Shown here: piece after piece, positions 1-14,040 of the stretch | How the letters are laid out: each line of letters opens with the position of its first letter | Position numbering within the stretch: position 1 is the stretch's first letter | Origin: Ditylenchus dipsaci | Taxonomy: Eukaryota; Nematoda; Chromadorea; Rhabditida; Anguinidae | Direction of reading: 5' to 3' | DNA: 64,000 nt | NCBI GenBank assembly: GCA_004194705.1 | Contig: SADC01001385.1 | Span: 35,520 to 99,519, forward strand | Position numbers and translations under genes: made by a program | Notes under the pieces: generated by a model | Seen by the model: the letters and a program-made list of their open reading frames with translations, nothing else | Databases searched by the model: none | Told to the model about the DNA's origin: nothing

Positions 1-1514
1 GGAGCACACTGTTTGTTGTAGGCATGGATTTATGACAAGAAAGCAATGATCCCCCCTTCTTTGAAGAACCAATACTCGCGCGCCCCCATATGGCTCATTG
101 TTATGGGACGGGACATTCTTTTTTCGGTCTTGCGATAAAAAATAAATAAATTTGCTCGCTATACTCTTAATTATACATAAAAAGCAGACTGCTAGCTCTC
201 CATATTCTTAAAGGATGAGTGTAATTGTGATATGAATGAATGAATCACCAGATTAATAATTTTAAGATGTTGATACTGGTATAGAATTCCAAACCAACAC
301 AAATGTTGTCCCTAGTACCGAATACGGTCCATTTTTGCCTTAACCCTGTTTTTTTTGGCTTAGGCGCATGGTAGGCCAGCGTGTGTTAGGAGGGACTCAA
401 AGATGTTTTTCTCACTATTTTAAAGCTGCAGAATATGTTTTAGTTCGACCTAGCATACGCTGGCCACCTGCGCCTAAAAAAATCTGAAAAATAATAAATA
501 TATAATAACAGGGAGGACTGAAAAATGCACCGAATTTGACACTAGGGCCCAAACTTTATTAGTCCTACTATGTTCAGCTGGAAATGCTGAACATGCACCA
601 CAATCAGCACTTCCTACATTCAGTATTTTAAGTTAAAAAACGTGCACATCAAAACGCAAGAGTATAAATTTACCAAGTAATTTGATAATAAATAGTGAAT
701 GACGAGAAAAATATACATGATCAAGTTTGATATCAACTCAGCATTATACATACCTAACAATAAGATACTTTTGAAAAAGGCGATCGAAAAAAGAAGTTCA
801 GAAATTTGAGGTGAAAAATATTTTTAATATATTAAAAAATAACTTACTTTGAGATATCTGAGAGCACAGCAACACTTGCAAAAATTCTGTTCTGGTTCTG
901 ACTTGACCAAATAGAAAGGAAAGTGACTAAATCAGATGCAATAACTTCACAATATGACGGCGAAATGCATACAAAAAGCGAGGAATATTTATTTGGCAAG
1001 CGTCTCTTTTTAGGAAGACCTCATTGATTTTCTGTGTCTGTGTGTCCTTTCACTGTTTCTTTATCTGACATATTCTCTATCTTAACTGGTCTTTTGCTGG
1101 TTTACTCATCGATTGACAGGCAGAGTGTATGTATGGACAGATTCCTTCACTATCCCAGACCTTTGCTTTGGCATCACGATTTATGCAGAGGATGTGAGAG
1201 AGAAAAGACATCAGTGACTCACACAAAAGAGATTTCCTATCTTCAGTGCTCAAGCATTTGCCACATTTTTAGACATTTTTGTCATTTCAAAAAAAACTTG
1301 TCTTAAACGGAAACTAAGTTCAGGTCATTGAACGGGCATGCCCGTGATTTTTAACTGTTTCTCGGACGTATATTCCTAAAGTTGCAACTGGCAAAACTAG
1401 TTTTATAACAAAAAGGAAGTCAACTCCTCAAAAGTGACCAAATGTACCTACAGTGCCCCCACCCCAAGTTCGACCCCGCCTAGGATCTGATACTTTTTTA
1501 CCTTGATTTTCGGA

Positions 1515-1742
1515 AATAAAATTCTTGTGTGTGAGACTGTCTATAAAGACATCAAGAGGTTCAAGGAGCAAGGAACGTGCAGCCCGGCAATTGACATCAA
1601 GCTGAAGCAGTTCCATATGCTTGCAAGTGTGGTGGCAAAGAAATTATATGAAGGGTCAGAAAATTTGAAAATGGCGGTTGGACCGCTTGACCTTGGACCC
1701 TGCCCGTTGACAGCCCCGTTCAAATTTGCGTTGAAGGTCTGA
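1515..1742 (+). other. Possible coding fragment, unrecognised
   Basis: An open frame from the ATG at 1503 to a TGA at 1740-1742 is richer in G+C than its surroundings and has a protein-like composition, with stretches such as DIKRFKEQGTCSPAIDIKLK. I do not recognise the family. There is no clear partner exon: a GTACGT donor-like site follows the stop codon, and no convincing acceptor or neighbouring exon was seen. It may be a lone exon of an unseen gene, a retrocopy or a transposon remnant. Confidence 0.25.
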
Positions 1743-1859
1743 GGTACGTCATTTTGAGTTATTCATTTTTATATCAATATACCAACAATAAGTCTGCTTG
1801 ATTTAATTTTATTGCGAAGTGGTTCAAAAATAAAATTACATTTTGGCGGAAATTTAAGA

Positions 1860-2032
1860 TACGGTCAACTCTCGATACAGTGTACCCTCGATATAGTGTA
1901 TATTTTTTCAACCTTATTTAGTCAGCTCTAAACCAAACTGGCTTACAGTGTATCCTCGATTTAGTGTAACCCTCGATATAGTGTATATTTTTCCGATCCC
2001 CGCGAGCTACACTGTATCGAGAGTGGACTGTA
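1860..2032. repeat. TA-flanked palindromic MITE (TACAGTC family)
   Basis: The left end reads TACGGTCAACTCTCGATACA and the right end is its near-perfect inverse (TGTATCGAGAGTGGACTGTA). Both begin and end in TA, as for Tc1/mariner/pogo-type insertions. The interior repeats the CTCGATATAGTGTA motif in both orientations. It is too short to encode a transposase. Confidence 0.8.
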
Positions 2033-2850
2033 ATGCAGTAAATGACTAAGTTTCTTTATTTCTATAAAAAATCAACAAAAAAGCACCTTACCGAACATTT
2101 AGTTCCAACTTAATGTAAATTTTTATTGTAAAGAAAAATACACATTTTCCGTTTATTTTTAGCAATTCACGATTTTAGCAATTCACAGGCAACTACATTA
2201 AGCAAGTAATATAACCCTTAAATCTTGTCCACCACCCAATATATATTGTCATCAAATAGGGGCTTAAATATAAATGCAAATATTTCCATCTATTGGCCCA
2301 CTCAAGTCCACTTTCTTGGCAGCAGCATCAGCAAGATGAGTACTCATCAGCATTAGCAGCAGCAGTGAGGCAACTAACAAATATTTGTTCTTTATTAATT
2401 AAAATCAGCATGCAGATTTCCGGCGCTTTTCTGTACGCTAAATGTCAACATGGTTGATGGTATAAACAATTGGCTGTTAACATTGCTAACTGTGGCGAGT
2501 CAAATTGTGACAGTTGTCAATGTGCACCTGAAAATCCAAAGTTCAATTTTTATGAACCCTCACGGCTCAGACTCATACTGAGATTGCGGCTGACAATATT
2601 TTGGTATTGTGCATAACTTCTTGGCCTCACTCTGAAAATCGTCTATATTGGTTTAATTTTGTCCCCAAAAAACTTTAAACAAATGAAAACCAAATTTGCA
2701 CTTTTTCTGATGCAAATCCTTTTTGTGTCAGCCTTAGTATGTGTCTGTGTGCCATCGAATTCTACCTTCCGCTAGTTTCGCTTAGTTTTTTATTTTTTAA
2801 TTGACAGCGTCAGCTGAAAATCCTAATCTGTCAGTCTTTAAAAAAACTTA

Positions 2851-3089
2851 ATGGCTCGTTCACGGACTACGACCTAGACTTAGACTGAGACTTTTTCGGC
2901 TACATGAACACCTTTAAGTCTCAGTCTCATTCTAAGTCTGAGGTGCTCATGGAGTGAGACTTAGACAATTTTTGTTTTCTGTTCATTTTCTGTGTGTATT
3001 TATTAAATTTTAAAAGACTCTATCGACACCCTTTAGTTTCAGTCTAAGTCTTAGTCTCAGCCTAAGTCGCAGTCCGTGAAAGAGCCATA
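2851..3089. repeat. Fold-back repeat with AGTCTGAGTC-rich arms
   Basis: Arms at 2851-2892 and 3048-3088 are inverted copies, with shared ends ATGGCTCGTTCACGGACT and AGTCCGTGAAAGAGCCAT. The interior alternates GACTTAGACT and AGTCTAAGTC blocks. A further isolated right end lies at about 3380-3415. Confidence 0.7.
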
Positions 3090-6000
3090 ATAAGTTCTGC
3101 TTTGCAATGGCGAAATTTTGACATGCAGTAGATTCTCTGAATAGCATCCCCTCAGACACAATGAAGAGATATATTCAATGAGGAGGGTCAGGTTGACTAG
3201 TTTCAAGGTGAAACCAGCCAAACTAGTTCTGCCCGACCCGGACTCAATGAAGAGGTTTACTCAACAAAAAGGGTTGCTATGTAAAAAACATACTGAAAAA
3301 CTAGAAATGATAAGCAAAACTATCATTTTGGAGATATTGATACTTATACTTGCATGTCAATACACATGATGTCATTCTTAGTCTCAATCCAAGTCGCAGT
3401 CCGTGAACAAGTCTTAATAATTTTCTACCGTGACTCAAAACCTGCGAGTGAATTTAACTAACTTTTTTACCACTTCTGTCTTTTGCTTTTGTTACACGCT
3501 AGTGTCATTGGTGGTAAATACAAAAGAGTACTGTTGTGGTGCTGCTGCTGTTCCATATTAACAGCCTTATATCGCTCAGCTCTCAAGGGAATTTCTCCGC
3601 CCATCCAATATGATGAGCCGTTGAATGGAAAGGGGAATTAATGCTACTACTACTGCTATTATTATTGTTGTTTGAAATTGGTGTGAATGAGTGTCAAAAT
3701 TATTATGCTTGCCCTCTTTCTGCCCTCTTGCACTTCTGACGCCGAATCGCTTCTACAACAGCAAGTGTCGGAATAAATTAACAGGAGCAGAATTAATGAA
3801 CACTTACAAGACACCCTCCCTCCCACCAACCACCTAAATTCTCCTATCCACTACCGTACCATCATCTCCTTACAATCCAACTACTTGCTTTTCTCTAAAG
3901 TCAAAGCCGATCGCCAGGGTAATCCACTCAAGAGCGGCAGGAATTAGCGACTTTAGATTGGTAGAGACTACCCAATTGATGCTTCTCTATCGAATTGCTG
4001 TGCAAACACACACTATTTGTCGCTGCTCTTTAGTATGCCTATCTTGACTACAAATGGTAAATGTTTTGCAAAACATACGTGTATGGTAGGAAGAAGAACC
4101 GTGATCCCTTACATAGCTCTATTACCATTCCTAACCTACTCGAATCGAAAAAATCGAAGCTTGAAAAAAGTAAATTTCTTTAAAAAATGACCAAACTTTT
4201 GGATTTAGGTCATTTTTAACACTCCGACGTTCGATTTTAATAACAGTCGGAACGGAATAAATTTTACAGACATTTTTTAGTGAGAAGTCAAAATTAAAAA
4301 CAAACGAAACTTTTTGTTAATTATCAATACTTTGGGCTAAAAGCGACTTTGACCCCCACAGATCACCTTTCGCCATTTTTTTTGCGAATTTGGATTCAGC
4401 ATGAAATTTTGTGCCTATTCCGGCTGCTCGTACAATCGACCGTCCAAGGGTTAAAAGAGAGTTGCAGAACTACGAAAATATTTTATTTGGAGTATTTTTG
4501 CAAAAAAAATTTGCAATTAAAAATTAGTTTGAAAGTCCGTTAAGAACTTTTAGACCACTAGTTATAGATCCCTAAAGTCAAGGGGGAGTTTTTATTGGAG
4601 ATGGACGCGATTGTGCGATTGCAATTATTTTTCCTGCACAACTGCGCATATCTGTATTTTGTAATACTGATTGTCTGAAAACCAAAGTCTACAAATCATA
4701 AGTTGGTGGCCCTGTAGCTTGAAGTAGAGGGTTATGGCTTTGAAGTTGATGATGGTAACATCAACAAAAGGCAATTATTGTTGGCGGTCGATTGCATGAG
4801 TTGGCAGGTGGGGGCGAGGGGAATCTATATGGGCCCAACAACATTATTGTGTCGAGATCTTCCATTCTTCCCCTTTCTTGATGATGGTGTTTTTTTATTG
4901 TGGCCGAGAAAACAATTGAGAGGAAGGATTTGAGGGATTGAATATGAGGGGTATTTGCTGAGCTGCTGCTGCTTATGTGTACCGGAAAGATTGACCCGAA
5001 ACCCAATGCCCAGCGAGTCGGCTGCTTTGAAGTGGGGGTTAGTTGCAAGTTGATGATTGACTCGCCAGTGCAAATCTGGCCAATGACTACTGCAACCCAG
5101 CAAGCAATTGTCTAGAGCATAAGGTGTTTGTATTTACCGTAAATAGAGTCGATTGTTTTGTGGAGGGTCTCATAGCTTTTTCATTCTAACCATTGCTGGA
5201 TTTATTGGGTCAATTTGACTTGAATCTTTCCAAAATTCGAGTAACTGGAAAAAAGGGCAAACCTTTTTCTTGTCGTAAAAATATTTTTTGTCGCAAAATT
5301 TTTGCGGCTAAACTTCTCGTTTGAAATAAAAACTCATTTCACATCAAGAGAAAATTTGCGGCAAAGAAATACATTTTGAAAATATTTCGACGGCAAAAAA
5401 AGATAGCGGGCTTGGTGGGTTAGAGATTTTATTTACCTTAGACATAATTCTGAGTAAGACTCCTGATCAATAATGCGTATAGAGACTCTCTTTGCAAAGC
5501 TCTAATGATCAAAATGTGGTAGAATACCCTGAAAAAGGTGGTTAACCTTGATCCCCCAAAGTAAAAAGACAAATTTTTGGTGTTTAAGTGTTTTAAGTGT
5601 TTTTAAAACGGTTTTTGGGCAAGATACACAATGTGTACTCCGGCCATATATCGTTTTGTTCTTGCGTTTTCTTAACTCAGACAAGCTTTACCGATTCTGC
5701 TTTTTAGATTTTAGTCAAGCACCCAAAAATCTCGAGACCGACCTCAAATTTTTTCCGCTTTCTGGGTTTCAAAACAAAAGGCAGCCGTCGACTTATTAGA
5801 AAAAATACATTATATAATTTCGCTAAGCAGTTTTTAAGTTAAGTTACTAAATCAGGCGACGACGTAAAATTTCGACCATTTTGACTAATTTTAGCTAACT
5901 TAAAGAATCTCTGAACAACATAATTTTGACATAACGCAGCAAAATTAATGTTAAATCTTTAGCCAAAAGTTAAAATCCTATTTCATAACCAGAATTTTAG

Positions 6001-9000
6001 CGATTATGTGTGAAAAAATGGTGTAACAGAGGGAAGGTGTCCCCTGCTGTGCTCCATCCACAAAAGTCCTTAAAAGTGCTCCATTCACCCTTGCGCTAAT
6101 CCAACAGTCCTTGACTAACCATCTCCTCTCATTCAATCCAAACAACTTTAATTCGACTTAACAAACAACATTAATTATTTACCACCCCTGCTTTAGCCCG
6201 CACACACTCCTCCTGCTTCACGAAACATTTTAGGGAAAGGGGGGAGGGCAGGAAATAATAGAAGACCAGTAAATGGCCATGGGGATTAGTTTTCCTACTT
6301 CAAACAAAGGTCTCGGGAAATTGTCTGGTTTGGGCTTCTAAAAACAAGGGTTGAAGTACAGCTACCCAAAAGTGGTTGGAAATTGAGCCATTGTTGTTGA
6401 ATTAATTCCAATAGCAGTAGGCAGCTTTCAAGGAATGAGCACAAAAAGTTTTGTTTTACATTCACCCTACTGTAGTAAGCGGAAGTAGCAGCAGCAGGCC
6501 AGTTAGCTAGTCTTCTTCTTCCCACGAGTCATAACCCCCCAATATACAACTGGCTTTAATTGAATGCCCCTCTTTTGTTGTAGTTGGCACCCCCTCCAAC
6601 TATACCAGATTGGAAGTAGTCGTGGAAGCAGTGTCAATGGCCAGAAATCCACTTTTCTGGGAAAATCCCACTCTTCCAGTAAACCAGTGCCCCCACTTGA
6701 ACCTGGGAGTTTCCAAGTGAAAGCTGCAAAACAAGTTAGAAACAAAGAGATGTTTACAAAGCTATGAACAATCTGGCTTGCGCATACCAGTTTATAGTTT
6801 AAAATTTATCAACTAGGTTAAAAAGAAGAGATCATAAATGTGGCCTAGGGAAACTTTGATGAAAAATTCTTTTTTTGCGTGTTCTTGCCAAGCATCCCCA
6901 GGTTCCTGGTAAATCTAGCTCGTCAGCTCTGAAGGCTCACAAAAAATAGTCAAACTGGCACTCAAAAGTTTTTAAAAACCCCGATAGCCATATCATAATT
7001 TTTCATAACTGACGCATAAGCCAAGTGGTTACTGCTCCACTTTTTTAGGTTATGGTTATATATTCCGCCACATATATTCCGCCAAAAATATATGCCACCA
7101 CATGCATGATTCATGTCTTAGGTATGTGTGCGTGCATCTTAACCGCCTATTTTGCCTAAAACTTTGTCTTAAGTTCATTGATGAAGATTAAAAATGAGCT
7201 TTCTGTCGCCAAATTTTCGTCGCGTACTCAAGCCATCTAGCTGAACATCCAAATGAAAGAGGGAGGACTAATTAAGTTTCTAAGTTCTTGATAAGTTCAA
7301 ACCAGGTTTTGCATAAGTTCAAACCAGGCTCTACCAAACTTGTGATTTTAGCCATCCCCACTCCAATACTGCATTAGGCACCTCCTGGTCGGGTGGATAT
7401 CCGCCTTGATGGCCCTCAGAATTAAAATTTATTTTAAAATTAACTATAATTAAACTAACATCTGTGATTTGAAATTGTATAGGGAGTCGGGTTTGTCAGT
7501 ACCGAAATTGAGATTTCCCCCATCCGGAGCGGAAAATCTCGGATAGGTATCCTTGGAGCAGGTAGTTATCTACCCGGATGGCCTAAAAAATAAAACAGTC
7601 CAAATCAAAAACGAACCACTGTTCCTGACCTAAAATTGCCTGACGAAACCGAAAATTATGCCTAGAACTCTGTCTTACACTATTTCACTACTCAAACTCT
7701 ATGCCTATGACTTTTGAAACACTGCTGCAAATTCGAAATTCAACGGAAATTTTGTTTACTTTTGCTGGGTTGTGCGAATGCAAATTGCTGCGAAATGCAT
7801 GTGGCGGAATATATGTTGGCGGAATATAAAAAACATAACCCTTTTATGGCCTTCAAAGGTGGAAAATCGAATATACAGAAACTTAGGCACGCTTTTACAA
7901 GATTACGCAGAATTTTCTTCGTCTAAGTTGCCCCAAGTCACATTCAGGGTACCTTCTTTGTAACAAAAGTTGTGTGGACGATAAAATTCCACACAAATTG
8001 TTTTCAGCCTTTTTTCTAAATTTGGTTTTTTAAAACATCTGTAAGACCATAACCCTTTTTGTATCTTTCTGGACTTTGCTCAATTCTCCATAAAGATCAT
8101 ATTTCTAAGCAGAAATGATTGATCAATTTTTAGTCTAAATCTTGAACTATAGAGTGACTAATATAAAATTTGTATATTTCATAGTCATACTAATCCACTT
8201 GTATGAATATTCACCTATAGAGCTCTCCAGCTAACTTGAAATGACAGCTGATTCTCCGAATGTTTCATTGCTGAATCGATCTTATCCTGCTTCCAACACT
8301 AATCTTATGTGCGTGGCTGGTTGTGTGAGAAGTAGAGAAGCTATTACTCCAGCTAGTTGCCTGTCTACTACTTCTTTACCAGGGAATATTAGCTGTATTG
8401 TTTGTTTAGTTGCTCCCCCCTCGCAAGTAACTACGATTGCACTTGCTTCTCCTGCTTGCTTCTCCTCACTTATTCCCCGTCCATAAAAGTAGGGAGAGGG
8501 GGCTGAAGAACATGAAGCATACAGTATGGGCGAGTATATGTTCACTGGCAGCCTTAGATGAATCTTCCACCTTGTGTGTTTGTGCAAGGATTTAGACCAA
8601 GAGAGGCATAAATCCGATGTGTGAAACTGTTATGAAGGAGTGGGGTTGGCGGGCTTGTTGTATGTAGTATTTGGTGGTGTCATGCAAGCATGCAAACAAC
8701 AGTCAACACTTTCCATTTGTTAGGTTGTTGATGTGTTTAGCAAAAGATTAGTCACAGAATTTCTACCTTTTTTATTGTTCATTCGCTGGCTCACTAAGTT
8801 TATCAGACTTTATTTTTTTATCGTAAAGCTCTTTCTCCATCATTTTTTTTCGCAATGAATTTTTTAGAATACCGATTTCTGTAGAATATTTAAACCCGTT
8901 AAAATTTTTTCGGGAAAAAATTGGGTCATTTTATCGAGCTTGTTTCAGTGTTTTGTCGTCCAAATATACACCGCTTTTGCAACGAAAATAGGTCATGTAC

Positions 9001-9194
9001 ATAATTATCAGAAAGGTTTCTCGACTTTCTGGAATAGTCAAAAAGTTTTGGGTATTGCACTTATTTGAAATATTTTATTATAAATTTTCGAGCTACAAAA
9101 ACTTGTTTTGTAGCACAGAAACTCAGCAATGAAAAACCGCTTATAAAACTTATAGAAAACATCATAAAATAATATTTTTGAAGTCCAATGAATC

Positions 9195-9386
9195 GGCGCT
9201 ACTCGATTTCACCCCTCCCCAATAATTTTTAGGCTTAGCCCTTAGGCTTAGTCCTTAGACTCAGGCTCAGGGCCAAACCATTACTAATTTCAGCTTTATT
9301 TTAAGTATGCTTTTAGGTACCCTTAAAAATTATTGGGAGGGTCAAACCGAGTAGGTTTTGTGGGAGCCGTAAAAACGAGTAGCGTG
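9195..9386. repeat. Fold-back repeat containing TTAGGC-like stretch
   Basis: The ends are inverted (CGCTACTCGATTTCACCCC on the left, AAAAACGAGTAGCG on the right), with inner arms CAATAATTTTTAGG and CTTAAAAATTATTG. Between them is a degenerate run of TTAGGCTTAGCC-type units. Confidence 0.65.
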
Positions 9387-10208
9387 CATGAACCTATTTT
9401 TTATAATATTTTCTAAACAAGCCAGAAGGTAGAAGGTTAAACATCACATGTTGCTAGCCTTTTTTATTCAAAAAAACTTCTATTTTCCAAAAATAAAACT
9501 TGTCTTTGTCTAATTTTTTGTTTGTAACATTTATACGACTTTTAGGATTAGAGTCTTCTGATTTATTCGTTTCAAACTTTTTTTTTCCTTTTCTAATTTG
9601 ATCAACAAACAAAGGAGTTATATGAGCTAAAAGTGTTATTAATAATAATTCCAAAAGTCATTAGAAGCAGGAGTGAAAGTCATCATCCATTATCCCAACC
9701 ATCATCACCCAACTTCTGTCGCTTGTCTGCTTGTTCACTCTCCTACTCCACCTAGTAGTAGGTAATAGTGGTGGTGCTCTTCCTCACAAAGCCGAGTTTT
9801 CGTCTGCCATACACACCCCAAAAAATCTGTTCCCAGTGTCAACAAAACTTTCTGAAATTAATAGTTAGATAGATGGAAGGGAATATAAAAGCAGCAGTAG
9901 ATATGGTAGTACTAGTAGTATTATATTGTTTTTTTAAGTTTTTAATTTTATCTCTTTATTATGTAAAAAGTTCTTGAAATTTTTTACTCAACTCGTCAAA
10001 CCTGCTAAAAAAATATTTGCAAATCGCATCAAATAGCACGGAGAGTATTGAAAAAATTTAACTAGAATATGTCCCAAAAACACGGAAATTTTTGAAAGAT
10101 TTTGAGAAGTACTTGATCTTAGCTGAGAAAATCCAAAATTTTTTATTTTGAGTAACTTCAGACCTTGGTTGATTTATCCTAAAAATAACCAGTAATAAAG
10201 AAGAACAG

Positions 10209-10427
10209 ACGCTACTGTCATATACCCCCCCCCTCCTAATGATTTTTCGGGTACCCCAAAAACCGTACTTTTTGTGGAAAAGTGTGAAAGAGCCTAATGC
10301 CTAAGGCCCAAAGCCCAAGCCCAAGCCTAAGCCTGAGGGCTAAGTCTAATTCCTAAGCCTAAAAATTATTAGGGGGGGGTATATTACAGGAGGGTTTTTT
10401 TGGAGGGGGGGTATATTACAGTAGCGC
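10209..10427. repeat. Fold-back repeat with C-run/G-run ends and TTAGGC-like core
   Basis: The left end reads CGCTACTGTCATATACC and the right end GGTATATTACAGTAGCG. The arms continue through a C-run/G-run pair and AATGATTTTT/AAAAATTATT. The core is a degenerate AAGCCCAAGCCTAAGCC series, so it is related to the element at 9195-9386. Confidence 0.7.
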
Positions 10428-11466
10428 CGAAGAACAGAATCCATAATTCTCAAAATATTCAGAAAGTCAGTTTCTGAAATGGCATTTTTTCAAAAACTAC
10501 CATTTTTTTATCAGCCTCTTGCCGTCATCTCCTGGCCATGTAGTACTTTATTGGAAAGCCCATCATCTGGGGTTTACAAAGTATATAATATTTTAGTGAG
10601 CGTTAGGAAGAGTGCTAAAACAATCGAAAGTTTGCATCAATAAGGAATTTCCGAGTGCTTGACTCCGGAATCCGTTATTTCGAAATCCAGTAAGAAAATC
10701 AGAAAATCTAACCATGTCATCGTGTTTAGCGTATCATAGATAGGCATACCAAAACATTGCTATCGACTCTTAATACAAGTTAAGGTCCAGAATTTAAAAA
10801 ATCGCTCTGAACACGTTTTTATTTAATAAATTGAATTAGACTATGTTGTGTAGAAATGATATGAAAAATCAAAGTTAAAAGCCTAAAAAGTATATTTTGT
10901 CTTTTATAAATCAGTTTAATGTTTTCTGCAACAATAATACCATCAGCCCAATTAGGGGCTGGGGCATCTGTTGTTGTTGATCTTGGTGATTACAATTATT
11001 AATTGAGGTATCTCTTTCTCCTTGTTCATAAATCAATCCCTCCCCTATTTTGGCAAGTTTAATGTTTTGTGGTAGTGGGGGAAGCTACTGCTCAGCTTAT
11101 CTGATTACTTTAAAATAACAATATGCAAGGGGTGGGACCGTAGTGGTAGCAGGATCGCCGGCAGTAAATCGGTGATGGTGCTGCCTGGGAGCCCGTTTCC
11201 CAGGCACTAGTGATTGGCGAGCGAGATTAGTTGTAGCAGTCTGCTGCTCCCGACTGCTGTTTACGGGGGCATGAGAGCACTGTAAACTTGCTGGTTGGCC
11301 GACCTTGGATGTGCCCTCCAACAATTTGGCGGCCAATCACCGCAATTTTTTGCACAGCAATTTGTTTTGAAAACTGTAAAGGCTAACTTTGTTTTGCAAA
11401 GTTTCTAGCAAATAAATTACACAATGCTATAAAATTTCAATTTAACCTTGTAATTTTCACCTTTTC

Positions 11467-11702
11467 TTAAATGACCATAGTTTGTAGCGGTTGTCCCCGC
11501 CAATTTCAAAATTTTATCCTAATCATTGAAACTTCTGTACGGAGTTTCAACTTGGTTTCTAACATAACTATACCTAAAATTAAATTCTAGACCTTGTTTT
11601 GTTAAAAACCATGTTGGAAAATCCGTACAGAAGTCTGATGATAAAGAAAAAAATTTGAATGGCGGGGGACAACCGCTGCGCGCAAAAACCATGGTCTTTT
11701 AA
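11467..11702. repeat. TTAA-flanked fold-back element
   Basis: TTAA occurs at 11467-11470 and 11699-11702. Inside are inverted ends of the ATGACCATAG / CCATGGTCTT type, then arms carrying GCGGTTGTCCCCGCCA and its inverse. It matches other TTAA/AGGACCAT elements in this window at 39.0, 46.6, 47.9, 48.2 and 61.0 kb. Confidence 0.75.
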
Positions 11703-13057
11703 CGCTGAATACTGAAAACTGATGTACCGTATTTACTTAATTAGCATCTCCCACTCTAATTTCAAATGGTCTGTAACTATCGGTTTTCTGGAATTTTTTG
11801 ATCTGAAAAAGTTCTGTTTAAGATTTCGAAGATCTAATAGGCATTTCACGTAATAACTTCAAAAAACTTTAAACCGCCTGAAGTTCAAAAAAATCGCATA
11901 CTTCTATTACAGTTTGAGATCTCAAATTTTAAAAAATAAGAATTATTAACGTATTTTGGCTAAAGATGCTATTTATCTAACGTTGCAAATTCAATGGTTT
12001 AAATGCAGACCAGATAGATCTTGTAAACAATGATTTTAAATTATTATTTTGTTATTTGCATTTAAAATTCATTTATTATCAACGTTTATGGTCCTTTTAT
12101 TTGAAGGCTTAAAGTTCTGTAAAGAGCCTCATAAATATTCCAGAAAAGTATAGAGCCCTTTTTACATGACTCGAGAAACTTCAGGAAAGCAAGCTTTTCA
12201 GATTATCTGAATTTTGAAAAAAGCGAAGTTGAAAAGCTGGGAGCCTTATGTTTTTTAAAAAACAACTATTTATGGTTATTGAATTAAAAATTTATAGATT
12301 TATTTTTTTATCCCAATTTTGTTTTTGAAATCCAAGCAGCAGTAGTGCTGTTCATTACTGCCAAACAGCTTTCTTCCAAATCTGATATCCAAAAATACAT
12401 GTTCCCCATGCTATCCAGCTGAATCCACATATAACACACTTAACACCTCTATTCTCAGAATGCGAAACTTCCCTCCTGCTGCTGCTGCCTGTCAACCACT
12501 ACTTCTATTAGTAGTAATGCAGGTGTAGTGCTGCTCCAGCTGGATCAACTAACTCCTCAATTACCCCTCCCCTTGCACAGCAGTAGCAGCAGGCGTAGTA
12601 ATAATAAAGACATTACCCTCCTCCTTTTCATCATCTTTCCCCCAAATCCCCCTTTTACAGTAAACTAGTGGTGCAGTAACAACAACAACTAGGCCATATG
12701 TATAACACTAATATATACACCACCACTACTCCCCACTCCTCCATCCAGCGGGATTAAATGGCTGTGAGAGAGGCGATGGAAGACACGCCCTGCCTGCCCC
12801 CACCCAGCCAATCAGCACTGCCTTGTAGTCTAGACATGTGACATTTGTTTGACTGGTTGTTCGACATGTGTTTGGTTGTTTTGCAAGTGGGGCGGGCACT
12901 CTCCCCCCTCGTGGGCGGGGCTGCTCCATCCTAGTTGATTATTGTTGAAATTAATACTTACTTACTTCTGTTGCTTGCACCCCCTAAAAACTTGCTTTTT
13001 TACACAGATAACTGGTGATGATGTACTGCTGCTAATATTAATAATTAATAAATAATT

Positions 13058-13262
13058 ACCTAAATACTCCTAGGGTTCGATCCTCACCGTGAAAATACAA
13101 TTTTTCATGTTTTATGTTATTCGGCTGATATTTATTACCGAAAAAAAGATCCTAAGGTTCGACTCCCACCCTGAACATGTACACTTTTGTGTTATTTAGT
13201 TAATATTATTTACCTAAATACTCCTAGGGTTCGATTACCACCCTAAACATGCATACTTTTTT
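13058..13262 (+). repeat. Three tandem units each with a tRNA B-box-like motif
   Basis: Three copies of about 70-85 bp each begin near CTAAATACTCCTAGGGTTCGA and end near CATGCATACTTTT. Each holds a GGTTCGANTCC-like motif resembling the T-arm (B box) of a tRNA gene. No A box or cloverleaf is evident, so these look like 3' parts of a tRNA-derived repeat. Confidence 0.6.
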
Positions 13263-13874
13263 TATGTTTTGTCATATTGGAAACACCTGTTTTGCAACTA
13301 GTTTGAAAATGATGTATTCAGAATTTCTTGAGATTGTGTTTACAAAAAAAATTTTTCATTGAAAAGCTTATGTGTACCAAATTTTTTGAGTTTTTTTTTG
13401 TTAAAAAGGCAAAGTTAGCTGGTGATAAAGGGATTAGTTTATTTGTGAGAGTGGTAATTAGTGTGTGTGTACAACTACACCACTACTGATATTATTTGTC
13501 TTATGCCATAAATCATATCAATTCTCTGGTGATAATTTTGTGTTATTTATTTAGCGAAAATTGTTTAGCGATGCACAATGATGATTTTACATGCACACAT
13601 TGGGTGCTTGTCAGCAATGAAGTTAACAAATAGAAAACATCGTTTTTTTCAGGAATTTTTTTATTTTAAATGTTTTAGTAGCATATTTCTTAGCATTCAT
13701 GGGGTTCAGTTACATTAAAAATAATTTCAACTTTGCGAAAACAGGTGTAATATTAGTCAAAACAGATTTTTGTTACAAAAATGAAATTAAAACATTTTAA
13801 AAGGGCTGTGAACTAAAACAATAATGACTGTAACTGAAAAGTCTGAAATCATTCGCGAGCTATTTTTTTGCAGA

Positions 13875-14040
13875 AGCATGTGGATCTGGATCTAGTCTTT
13901 CTAACGAGGGACATAGAGATTTAGAGGTTTTTTTTAAAAACGTCAATTTTTAAAACCTCTACATTTCCATATTCTTGAGACAATTCAGCGGGATTCGATA
14001 GCTCGTTAGAAAGACAAGATCCAGGTTTACGTGCTTGTGC
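13875..14040. repeat. Fold-back repeat
   Basis: Imperfect inverted arms: GGATCTAGTCTTTCTAACGA near the left end pairs with TCGTTAGAAAGACAAGATCC near the right, and inner TAGAGG/CCTCTA segments also pair. It contains no coding sequence. Confidence 0.55.

Noticed and set aside
1034..1306. 90-codon plus-strand open frame
   Set aside because: Cys/His-rich translation without domain or splice context, in ordinary AT-rich DNA.
3980..4300. CRISPR arrays, bacterial operons or riboswitches anywhere in the window
   Set aside because: The spliced metazoan genes exclude a prokaryotic context, and no regularly spaced direct-repeat array was seen.
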